A stretch of 64,000 nt of DNA. Source: Geodermatophilus pulveris (lineage in GTDB: Bacteria > Actinomycetota > Actinomycetes > Mycobacteriales > Geodermatophilaceae). Location: contig NZ_FZOO01000002.1 of NCBI RefSeq assembly GCF_900188375.1, forward strand, positions 310,001 through 374,000, in the 5' to 3' direction. Both the position numbers and the translations under genes were made by a program. Position 1 is the stretch's first letter, and each line of letters opens with the position of its first letter. Positions 27,447 through 35,286 of this stretch are shown here, piece after piece. The notes below the pieces were generated by a model that searched no databases, was not told the origin of the DNA, and was given only the letters and a program-made list of their open reading frames with translations.

Positions 27447-28922
27447 ATGACACGGGACAGCGCAGTGCGCACGCCGGCCCCCGGCGGGGTGGGCACGGAC
27501 ACCACCGGGGTGGGCCGCTTCGGCCTGCGGGCCCTGCTCGGCTGGGTCGCGCTGCTCGCCGGCGCGGTGCCCTTCCTGCTGCTCTGGCTGCTCGTGCAGC
27601 GCTCCTGGTCGCCGCTCGGCTCGCTGGACGGGGAGGTGGCCGCGGCGCTCAACGCGGAGGTCAGCGGCTCCCCCGTGCTGGTGTCGGTGCTGCGCTGGGT
27701 GACCGACCTGGGGGGTGCCGGCGCCGCCGTGCTCGCGATGGTCCTGGCCACGGCGTTCCTGCTGGTCCGGGGACAGCGGCGGCTGGCGGCGTTCGTGGCC
27801 ACGACCGGGATCGGGCTGGCCGTCCTCGGTCCGCTGGCCAAGGCCGTCGTCGACCGGGCCCGCCCGGTGGTCGCCTCCCCCGTCGTCGAGACGCCGTCGA
27901 ACGCCAGCTTCCCCAGCGGGCACGCGATGACGGCGGTCGTCGTGTACGGCGCGCTGCTGCTGGTCGCGCTGCCGTCGGTGCGCCGCCGCGCCCGGCCGTG
28001 GCTGGTGGCGGCGACGGCGCTGCTGGTGGTCGTCGTCGGGGCCACCCGGCTGGCGCTGGGCGTGCACTTCGTCTCCGACGTGCTCGCCGGGTGGGCGCTG
28101 GGCGCCGGCTGGCTGGCGGTGACCGCGGCGGCGTTCCGGGGCTGGCAGCACGACCGCGCCGGGCCGGTCGAGGAGCCGCTGGACCCGCTGGACGTGCCGC
28201 CCGCGGAGGTGGTGCCCCTGGCGCCGTCCGCCGACCCGGCCCTGCCCCGCGGCCGGGCCACGGCGCTGCGGCTGGTGGCCGTCGCCGCCGGCCTGTTCGC
28301 CGTGCTCGCCGCGCTGGGGCTGGTCGTCACCGCGGTGCTCCCCGACACCCTGCTGGGCCGCCTCGACCGGTCCGTCGTCGGGTGGGCCGCCGAGCTGCGC
28401 ACCCGGTGGCTCACCACGGTCATGGAGACGGTGGGCCTGCTGGGCGGCACCCGGACGGTCATCGCGGTCGGCGTGTCGCTGGCCGTGCTGGGGCTGGCGG
28501 TCGCGGCGAGCTGGCGACCGGTGGCCTTCGTGGTGGTCACCCTGCTCGGCGAGGTCGCCCTCTACTACCTGACCTCCCAGGTGGTGTCACGGGCCCGGCC
28601 GGCGGTGGCCGACCTGACCTCCGGGCTGCCGGTCGCGGCGAGCTGGCCGTCGGGGCACGCGGCGGCCGCGGCCGCCCTGTACGGCGCGCTGGCCGCGCTG
28701 GTGGTGGTGTACGCCCGCGTGCCGCGGCGCTGGCTGGTCCTCGCCGTCGCGCTGCTGCTGGCGGCGGCGACCGGCGCCTCGCGGGTCTACGTCGCGGCGC
28801 ACCACCCGACCGACGTGCTGGCGGGCCTGGCGCTGGGCGGCCTGTGGGTGTGGGCCTGCGCCCGGTGGCTGCTCCCCCCGCCGGGGCAGGGCGTGCGCGC
28901 CGGGACGGCGGCCGGCCGGTGA
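27447..28922 (+). CDS. Tandem PAP2 membrane phosphatase
   Basis: 491 aa, two PAP2 domains in one chain with about twelve helices. The first has KAVVDRARP, PSGHAM and TRLALGVHFVSDVLAG; the second has SQVVSRARP, PSGHAA and SRVYVAAHHPTDVLAG. The Lys of the first phosphatase motif (K-x6-RP) is replaced by Ser in the second, and the Ser of SR-x5-H is Thr in the first, so neither half is fully canonical. A role in dephosphorylating phosphatidic acid or polyprenyl diphosphate is likely. The first domain may be the stronger catalyst. It is coupled to the hydrolase gene by GTGA. Confidence 0.92.
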   Translation: MTRDSAVRTPAPGGVGTDTTGVGRFGLRALLGWVALLAGAVPFLLLWLLVQRSWSPLGSLDGEVAAALNAEVSGSPVLVSVLRWVTDLGGAGAAVLAMVLATAFLLVRGQRRLAAFVATTGIGLAVLGPLAKAVVDRARPVVASPVVETPSNASFPSGHAMTAVVVYGALLLVALPSVRRRARPWLVAATALLVVVVGATRLALGVHFVSDVLAGWALGAGWLAVTAAAFRGWQHDRAGPVEEPLDPLDVPPAEVVPLAPSADPALPRGRATALRLVAVAAGLFAVLAALGLVVTAVLPDTLLGRLDRSVVGWAAELRTRWLTTVMETVGLLGGTRTVIAVGVSLAVLGLAVAASWRPVAFVVVTLLGEVALYYLTSQVVSRARPAVADLTSGLPVAASWPSGHAAAAAALYGALAALVVVYARVPRRWLVLAVALLLAAATGASRVYVAAHHPTDVLAGLALGGLWVWACARWLLPPPGQGVRAGTAAGR

Positions 28923-29833
28923 GCGCGCTGCGGGCGGGGGCCGCCGTCCTCGGCGGGGCGCTCGCGCTCCGGCTGTGGGCGGCCCGGCGCGCCGCACGGG
29001 CGCGCCCCGGCGACCCCGCCGGGCTGCGCACCGACGACGGCGTGTCCCTGCACGTCGAGGTCACCGGCCCCACGGACGCGCGGGTGACCGTCGTCCTGGT
29101 GCACGGGTTCGCGGCCCGGTCGGCGATGTGGGACCGCCAGTGGGCGGCGCTGCGCGAGCACGCCCGGGACCTCGCGCTGGTCGTGGACCGGTGCGCCGGG
29201 CCGGGGCCGGTCGTGCTGGTCGGCCACTCGATGGGCGGCATGGCCGTGCTCGCGCTCGCCGGTGCACGGCCGGACCTGTTCGGCAGCCGGGCGACCGGCG
29301 TCGGGCTGCTGTCCACGCTGGCCGGCCCGCTGGCCGTCGCCGGCACCGGCGGTCGCGCTCCCCTGCGGCGGGCGCTGACGCGCGCCGCGGCCTGGGCCGT
29401 GTGGCTGGCGGCGCCGCTGGCGCACGCCGTGCATCCCTTCCGCACCGGCCCGGTGCAACGGCTGCTGCGCCGCCGGCTGTTCGCCGACGACCCGCCGCCC
29501 GACGCCGTCCGCCGGATGACCGATGCCTGGATCGGCACACCGGCCGCGGTCATGACGGCGCACCTGCCGGGGCTGGCGCGCTACGACCGGCGCGGCACGC
29601 TCGACCCGCTGCGCGGCGTGCCGGTGCTGGTGCTCGTCGGCACCGACGACGCCACCGTCCCGCCCACCGCCGCCGAGCGCCTGGCCCGGCGGATCGGCCC
29701 GCGGGCACGGCTCCACCTGGTGCCGGGGGCCGGGCACGTGGTGCCGCTGACCCACGCCGGGACCGTCACGTCAGCGCTGCTGGACCTGCTGGCCCGGTCC
29801 CGGGCCGGGGGCGACGGAGGGAGGGTCTCGTGA
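28919..29833 (+). CDS. Alpha/beta hydrolase with shortened core
   Basis: 304 aa, N-terminal hydrophobic segment. HGFAARSAMWDRQWAALREHAR, VGHSMGG (nucleophile Ser), LVGTDDATVPP and PGAGHVVPL with the catalytic His are visible. Between REHAR and RDLALVVD the usual strand and loop (the RVVAYDQRGHGRS-type segment plus the following helix start, some 25-30 residues) is missing, leaving an in-frame join near 29153-29180. Such a loss should damage the fold. It is either an in-frame deletion or an assembly collapse. Members of this family are often annotated as lipases. It overlaps the PAP2 gene and the phosphoesterase reading frame. Confidence 0.8.
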   Translation: MSALRAGAAVLGGALALRLWAARRAARARPGDPAGLRTDDGVSLHVEVTGPTDARVTVVLVHGFAARSAMWDRQWAALREHARDLALVVDRCAGPGPVVLVGHSMGGMAVLALAGARPDLFGSRATGVGLLSTLAGPLAVAGTGGRAPLRRALTRAAAWAVWLAAPLAHAVHPFRTGPVQRLLRRRLFADDPPPDAVRRMTDAWIGTPAAVMTAHLPGLARYDRRGTLDPLRGVPVLVLVGTDDATVPPTAAERLARRIGPRARLHLVPGAGHVVPLTHAGTVTSALLDLLARSRAGGDGGRVS

Positions 29834-29877
29834 GGCACTGGCTCGCCCGCACCGGCATCGCGCTCGGCGTCCTGTAG

Positions 29878-30699
29878 GTGCTCCTGGTGGTCTACGGCGT
29901 GTTCGTCGAGCCGCGGTTCGTCCTGGACGAGGAGCGCGCCGAGGTGGCGATGCCCCGGCTCGGCGAGGAGCTGGCCGGCACCGAGGTCGCCGTGGTCAGC
30001 GACCTGCAGATCGGCATGTGGTTCGCCAACGAGGGCATGGTGCGCACCGCGGTGGAGACCATCGTGGCCGCCGAGCCGGACGTGGTGCTGCTGGGCGGGG
30101 ACTTCGTGTACAGCACCGACCCGGACGTCGAGACCCAGGTGGACACGCTGCTGGAGCTGCTGCAGCCGGTGCTCGACTCCGGCATCCCCACCTACGCCGT
30201 CCTGGGCAACCACGACCACGCCGTCGACGCGGCCGAGGAGCTCCGCACCGCGCTCGAGGACGCCGGGGTCCCGGTGCTGCGCAACGAGGCGGTGACCGTC
30301 CCGGGGCTGGGCGGCGAGCTGTACGTCATCGGCGTCGGGCCGGAGACCCCCGGCCTGGCCGACGTCGACGAAGCGCTGGCCGACGTCCCGGACGAGGCGC
30401 CCCGGGTGGTGCTCATGCACAACCCGACGGTGTTCGACCGGTTCCCGGCCGGGACCGCCCCGCTCACCGTGGCCGGGCACACCCACTGCGGGCAGGTGGC
30501 CCTGCCGGGGACCCCGGACTGGGCCTACCTCGCGCTCACCGCGGAGGAGCGGATCGTCGCCGACGGGTGGGCGCCCGAGGGTTACGGGGCCGAGGGCAAC
30601 CGGATGTTCGTCACCTGCGGGATCGGCTTCAGCGTCGCCCCGATCCGGGTCAACGCGCCGCCGCAGGTCGCCTTCTTCGAGCTCATCCCGGGCGGCTGA
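29878..30699 (+). CDS. Metallophosphoesterase with upstream amber codon
   Basis: 273 aa from the GTG at 29878. Calcineurin-like motifs: VVSDLQIG, LLGGDFVY, LGNHDH and AGHTHCGQ supply the metal ligands, as in YkuE-type phosphoesterases. The frame continues upstream to a GTG at 29830 that overlaps the previous stop by GTGA and encodes the expected N-terminal membrane helix (RHWLARTGIALGVL), but a TAG at 29875-29877 breaks it. The protein may be made by reinitiation at 29878, with a shorter hydrophobic lead, or the gene may be a fresh pseudogene, or the TAG may be a base error. It overlaps the convergent MscS gene by 17 bases. Confidence 0.85.
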   Translation: MLLVVYGVFVEPRFVLDEERAEVAMPRLGEELAGTEVAVVSDLQIGMWFANEGMVRTAVETIVAAEPDVVLLGGDFVYSTDPDVETQVDTLLELLQPVLDSGIPTYAVLGNHDHAVDAAEELRTALEDAGVPVLRNEAVTVPGLGGELYVIGVGPETPGLADVDEALADVPDEAPRVVLMHNPTVFDRFPAGTAPLTVAGHTHCGQVALPGTPDWAYLALTAEERIVADGWAPEGYGAEGNRMFVTCGIGFSVAPIRVNAPPQVAFFELIPGG

Positions 30700-31654
30700 C
30701 CCCGTCGGGCGAGGTGACCAGCAGCGGTGGCAGCCCGACCACCTCGAAGGTGGCCGAGGCCAGCCCGATGCCGGCGGCGTCGAGCCCGGCGAGGACCTCG
30801 CGGGACATGGCGTCCTTGACGTCCCGGACGCCGTACACGCCGGTGAGGAACCGCACGGTCAGCTCCAGCCAGTTGTCGGTCAGCCGCCAGTACACCCGCG
30901 GCTCCAGGTCGGCGCCGCGGACGAAGTAGCGCTGCTTCATCCGCTCCAGCGCGGCGGCCGGCATCTCGTCGGCGGCGACGCTGTGCCGCCGCGCGGCGGC
31001 CAGCAGGACCTGCTCGGCGCGGGCCCGGTCGTCGGTGTACTTGACCGGCAGCGTCATCTCCTCCCAGAGGTACGGGAAGTCCCGGGTGTAGTTGTAGACC
31101 GGCTCGTCGAACACCTTGTCGTTGGTCACGGTCACGACCCGGCCGGTGTACTGCCGGCTGCGCACCCACTGCGCCGGGTCGGCGGGCAGGACGGCCGGCG
31201 GCTGGCCCATCTCCATGATGGTGGTGCGCACGAAGCCGAGCGCGATCACGTCCCCGCGGACGCCGCCCATGGTGATCCGGTCCCCCACGTTGAACGTGTC
31301 CCCGCGCAGGATCACCACGTAGCCGGCGAGCGCGGTGATCACCTTCTGCAGGGCGAACGCCAGACCGGCGGTGACCAGGCCGATGCCGGTCGCCAGCCGC
31401 GCCGGGTCGTCGAACCAGATGGACAGGACGCCGAGCAGCAGCACGACGGCGACGACCAGGTTGATCCCCTGCCGGGTCCAGAACCGGGTGCGCTCGTTGT
31501 GCAGGCCGCGCAGCACCAGCCGGGACAACCCGCGGGCCAGCCACCGCAGCAGGAGGAGGGCGAGCACCAGCCCCGCCGTGAGCAGGAGCTTGAGCCCGTT
31601 CTCCTCGGAGAGGAACAGCAGGCGGATCTCCTGGCCGAGGACCTCGATCGTCAT
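30683..31654 (-). CDS. MscS-family mechanosensitive channel
   Basis: 323 aa from the ATG at 31654. Three hydrophobic helices (about 20-40, 62-82, 88-115), the last with the Gly/Ala-packed pore pattern TGIGLVTAGLAFALQKVITALAGYVVI, then a beta domain starting LRGDTFNVGDRITMGGVRGDVIALGFVRTTI, the family hallmark, and a C-terminal alpha/beta region. It would release solutes during osmotic downshock. It may act opposite the BCCT osmolyte importer 4 kb away. Sequence before 31654 in frame is unconvincing. Confidence 0.92.
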   Translation of the reverse strand: MTIEVLGQEIRLLFLSEENGLKLLLTAGLVLALLLLRWLARGLSRLVLRGLHNERTRFWTRQGINLVVAVVLLLGVLSIWFDDPARLATGIGLVTAGLAFALQKVITALAGYVVILRGDTFNVGDRITMGGVRGDVIALGFVRTTIMEMGQPPAVLPADPAQWVRSRQYTGRVVTVTNDKVFDEPVYNYTRDFPYLWEEMTLPVKYTDDRARAEQVLLAAARRHSVAADEMPAAALERMKQRYFVRGADLEPRVYWRLTDNWLELTVRFLTGVYGVRDVKDAMSREVLAGLDAAGIGLASATFEVVGLPPLLVTSPDGVSRPG

Positions 31655-31798
31655 TCCCGCCAGTGTGCCGACGCCGCGCGGGCGGCGAGATGACGGTCCC
31701 GTGACGAACCGTCCGGCGGCGGGTCGGTCCCGGCGTCGCGGGCAGGAGACGCTGAGCGGGGCCGCGCCCGGCCCGCCCGGAGGAGAGGGGATCCCGTC

Positions 31799-32311
31799 GT
31801 GCGCGCGTACCGCCGCCGGCCGCTGGCCGGGACCACACTGGCTGCCGTCCTGGCGCTGGCCGGCGTCGGCCTGTCCGGCTGCTTCGTGACGGCGGAGGAG
31901 GCGCGGGAGCCCACCACCCCCGTGGAGGTCCCCGACATCCGCGGGGAGTCCGACCTCGCCGACCCGTACAGCGGCGTGTTCGACGCGGACTTCGCCGACG
32001 ACCTGCCCGCCTACACGGGGACCGAGGTCACCCTGCGGGCCGAGGTCGCCGAGGTGGTCTCGCCGCGGGTCTTCACCATCACCTCCCCCGACGGCGGGGA
32101 GGTGGGCCCGGTGCTCGTGGTCGCCACCGAGGAGGCCGGGGACGTCGACCCGCAGCCCGGCACACCCCTGGTCGTCGCCGCCACGCCCGTCGCCTCCTTC
32201 GACGCCGGGGTGGTGGCCGAGGAGCTCGCCCTCGACGTGGGGCCCGAGCAGCTCGCGGAGTGGGACGGGCAGACCTTCCTCGTCGCCGAGGTGCTCGCAC
32301 CCGCGCCCTGA
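31799..32311 (+). CDS. Lipoprotein, unknown function
   Basis: 170 aa with a signal peptide and lipobox LSGC (Cys near 29). The mature part is acidic and includes a small beta-rich domain (TGTEVTLRAEVAEVVSPRVFTITS... EVGPVLVVATEEAGDVDPQPGTPLVVAATPVASF) resembling OB-like or DUF-type folds seen in actinobacterial surface lipoproteins. A GGAGGAGAGGG stretch precedes the GTG at 31799. It is followed 45 bases later by another lipoprotein gene. No function can be named. Confidence 0.78.
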   Translation: MRAYRRRPLAGTTLAAVLALAGVGLSGCFVTAEEAREPTTPVEVPDIRGESDLADPYSGVFDADFADDLPAYTGTEVTLRAEVAEVVSPRVFTITSPDGGEVGPVLVVATEEAGDVDPQPGTPLVVAATPVASFDAGVVAEELALDVGPEQLAEWDGQTFLVAEVLAPAP

Positions 32312-32356
32312 CGCCGGCGCTCCTCCCCCACCCGACCGCACCCCCAGGAGTCCCCG

Positions 32357-32974
32357 ATGACCGACCGCACGACGACCCGCTCCCCTGCCCGCCGGGCCCT
32401 GGCCGCCGTCGGCGCGGTGCTGCTGCTCACCGCCTGCAGCGACACCGACCTGCAGGAGGCCGCGCCCCTGGAGGACCCCGGTCCCGAGGTCGACGGCGGC
32501 GCGGTCGGCCCGAGCGTGCGGATCAACGACGACGTCGAGCTCCAGCAGGTGCAGCTGGCCTACCCGCCGGACGGCGTCTATGCGGTCGGCGAGGACGCCC
32601 GGCTGTACATGGCGATCACCAACACCGGCACCGACCCGGTCACGCTGACCGACATCTCCGGTCCCGACTTCGGCGGGGTGGACGTCGAGACCGAGGGCGG
32701 CGGGGGGCTGCCGCTGGTCGTCGACCCGGACGGCAACCTCTACCTGGGCGCGGAGGGTCCGCCGGTCGTGACGCTGCAGGACCTGGGCCGGGACCTGCGC
32801 TCGTCGCAGTCCATCCCGGTGACCTTCACCTTCGCCGGGACCGACGAGGTGACGGTCGACGCGATGGTCTCCGCGGAGGAGGACCCGGGCACGCCGTTCG
32901 ACTTCCCGAACGAGGACCCCGAGGTGCGGCCCGAGGAGCAGGGAGCCACCGAGGGCGCCCCGGCGACCGGCTGA
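32357..32974 (+). CDS. Lipoprotein with PCuAC-like beta domain
   Basis: 205 aa, lipobox LLTAC. The mature domain (VRINDDVELQQVQLAYPPDGVYAVGEDARLYMAITNTGTDPVTLTDISGPDFGGVDVE) has the cupredoxin-like strand order of copper-chaperone PCu(A)C or DUF461 lipoproteins, but the Met/His copper ligands (H-x-M, M-x-M) are not evident, so metal binding is doubtful. The C-terminus is acidic and flexible. It probably shares a transcript with the lipoprotein at 31799. Confidence 0.78.
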   Translation: MTDRTTTRSPARRALAAVGAVLLLTACSDTDLQEAAPLEDPGPEVDGGAVGPSVRINDDVELQQVQLAYPPDGVYAVGEDARLYMAITNTGTDPVTLTDISGPDFGGVDVETEGGGGLPLVVDPDGNLYLGAEGPPVVTLQDLGRDLRSSQSIPVTFTFAGTDEVTVDAMVSAEEDPGTPFDFPNEDPEVRPEEQGATEGAPATG

Positions 32975-33067
32975 GCCGGCGGTGCGGCACGGGACCCGGG
33001 GTGTCGGCGGCCGGGTGCCTGCGGCGGCCGGCGGGGACAGCCGGACGGGAGAACGCCCGCCGCACGC

Positions 33068-33097
33068 TTGTGTGCGCCGGTGGGCCCCTCCTAGCCT
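33068..33097 (+). promoter_or_regulatory. Promoter of dha operon
   Basis: TTGTGT (33068-33073) and TAGCCT (33092-33097) are 18 bases apart. The predicted start, near 33104, falls at the edge of the palindrome at 33106. Confidence 0.5.
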
Positions 33098-33105
33098 CCA
33101 GACCA

Positions 33106-33119
33106 GTGACCCCCGTCAC
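33106..33119. promoter_or_regulatory. CRP-like palindrome at dha transcription start
   Basis: GTGACCCCCGTCAC is a perfect 5-bp inverted repeat with a 4-base centre and fits the CRP core GTGA-N6-TCAC. It lies just after the -10, a position at which a bound regulator would block initiation. Confidence 0.45.
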
Positions 33120-33145
33120 CAGGTACGCCGAGGTCAGGAGCCAGT

Positions 33146-34147
<1,002 letters not shown>

Positions 34148-34149
34148 CG

Positions 34150-34788
34150 GTGGTCGACGCCGAGGCGCTCACCGCCTGGGTGCGCGAGTTCGCCCGCCTC
34201 GTCCACGAGCAGCGCGACGAGCTCACCCGGCTCGACTCCGCCATCGGGGACGCAGACCACGGTGCCAACCTCGACCGCGGCATGACCGCCGCCGTCGCCG
34301 CGCTGGACGCCCAGTCGGCCGCCGGGCCGGCGGCGGTCCTGAAGACCACCGCGACGACGCTGATCAAGACGGTCGGCGGGGCCAGCGGCCCGCTGTACGG
34401 CACCTTCTTCCTGCGCGCGGCCGGCGCCCTCGACGGTGTCCCCGACCCGACCGACCCTGCCGCGCTGGCCCGGGCGGTGCGCGCCGGGCTGGACGGCGTG
34501 GTCGCCCGCGGCAAGGCCGAGCGCGGGGACAAGACGATGCTCGACGCGCTCGGCCCGGCGTGCGACGCCCTCGACGAGGCCCTCGCCGCCGGCAAGCCGC
34601 TGGACGAGGCCCTGGGCGCGGCGGCGCAGGCGGCCGCGGACGGGCGGGACGCCACCGAGCCGCTGGTCGCCCGCAAGGGCCGGGCCAGCTACCTGGGCGA
34701 GCGCAGCGCCGGCCACGTCGACCCGGGCGCGGCCTCGGCGACGCTGCTCGTGCAGGCCGCCGCGACCGCGCTGGCCGGCAGGGGCTGA
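34150..34788 (+). CDS. dhaL: Dihydroxyacetone kinase subunit DhaL
   Basis: 212 aa. The ADP/Mg-binding aspartates are in SAIGDADHGANLDRGM, with the TTLIKTVGGASGPLYGTFF loop and GDKTMLDAL following; RSAGHVDPGAASATLL ends the domain. DhaL holds ADP that is re-phosphorylated by DhaM and passes the phosphate to DhaK-bound dihydroxyacetone. The GTG at 34150 comes two bases after the dhaK stop, and dhaM begins four bases after this stop, so a single transcript is clear. Confidence 0.96.
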   Translation: MVDAEALTAWVREFARLVHEQRDELTRLDSAIGDADHGANLDRGMTAAVAALDAQSAAGPAAVLKTTATTLIKTVGGASGPLYGTFFLRAAGALDGVPDPTDPAALARAVRAGLDGVVARGKAERGDKTMLDALGPACDALDEALAAGKPLDEALGAAAQAAADGRDATEPLVARKGRASYLGERSAGHVDPGAASATLLVQAAATALAGRG

Positions 34789-34792
34789 CGGC

Positions 34793-35203
34793 GTGCCCGT
34801 CGGGCTGGTGGTCGTGTCGCACAGCCGCGCCCTCGCCGACGCCGCGGTCGAGCTGGCCCGCGGCATGCTGCCCGGCCGGGAGCAGGTGATCGAGGTGGCG
34901 GCCGGCGACGTGGACGGCGGCCTGGGCACCGACGCCACCGCGATCGCCGATGCGGTCACCGCGGCCGACAGCGGGGACGGCGTCGTCGTGCTCATGGACC
35001 TCGGCAGCGCCGTGCTGTCCGCCGAGACCGCCCTGGAGCTGCTGGACGACGACGTCCGCGAGCGGGTGGTGCTGTCCCCCGCGCCGCTGGTCGAGGGGCT
35101 GGTCGGCGCGGCGGTCACCGCGGCGGCGGGCGCGGACCGCGACCGGGTCGCCGCCGAGGCGCTGCGCGGGCTGGCGCCCAAGCAGGCGCACCTCGGCGGC
35201 TGA
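34793..35203 (+). CDS. dhaM: PTS-dependent phosphotransferase subunit DhaM
   Basis: 136 aa, only the EIIA-mannose-type domain. The phospho-acceptor is His10 in VVSHSRALADAAVELA; LMDLGSAVLSAETALELL is the conserved loop. Unlike the E. coli protein it lacks the fused HPr and EI domains, as usual in actinobacteria, so phosphate must come from general HPr and EI encoded elsewhere. It makes this a PEP-dependent, not ATP-dependent, dihydroxyacetone pathway. Confidence 0.95.
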   Translation: MPVGLVVVSHSRALADAAVELARGMLPGREQVIEVAAGDVDGGLGTDATAIADAVTAADSGDGVVVLMDLGSAVLSAETALELLDDDVRERVVLSPAPLVEGLVGAAVTAAAGADRDRVAAEALRGLAPKQAHLGG

Positions 35204-35229
35204 CCGGCCCTCCTGCAGGCAGCGGGCGG

Positions 35230-35279
35230 CCCCGTCCAGGGCACCGCCCCCGAGCCTGCGAGGGGTGGGGAGGACGGGG
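35230..35279 (+). terminator. Possible terminator between dhaM and BCCT gene
   Basis: CCCCGTCC (35230-35237) pairs perfectly with GGACGGGG (35272-35279), followed by the pyrimidine run TCCTTCCTC. It sits between convergent stop codons at 35203 and 35287. The loop is long (34 bases) but may fold further. Confidence 0.4.
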
Positions 35280-35286
35280 TCCTTCC

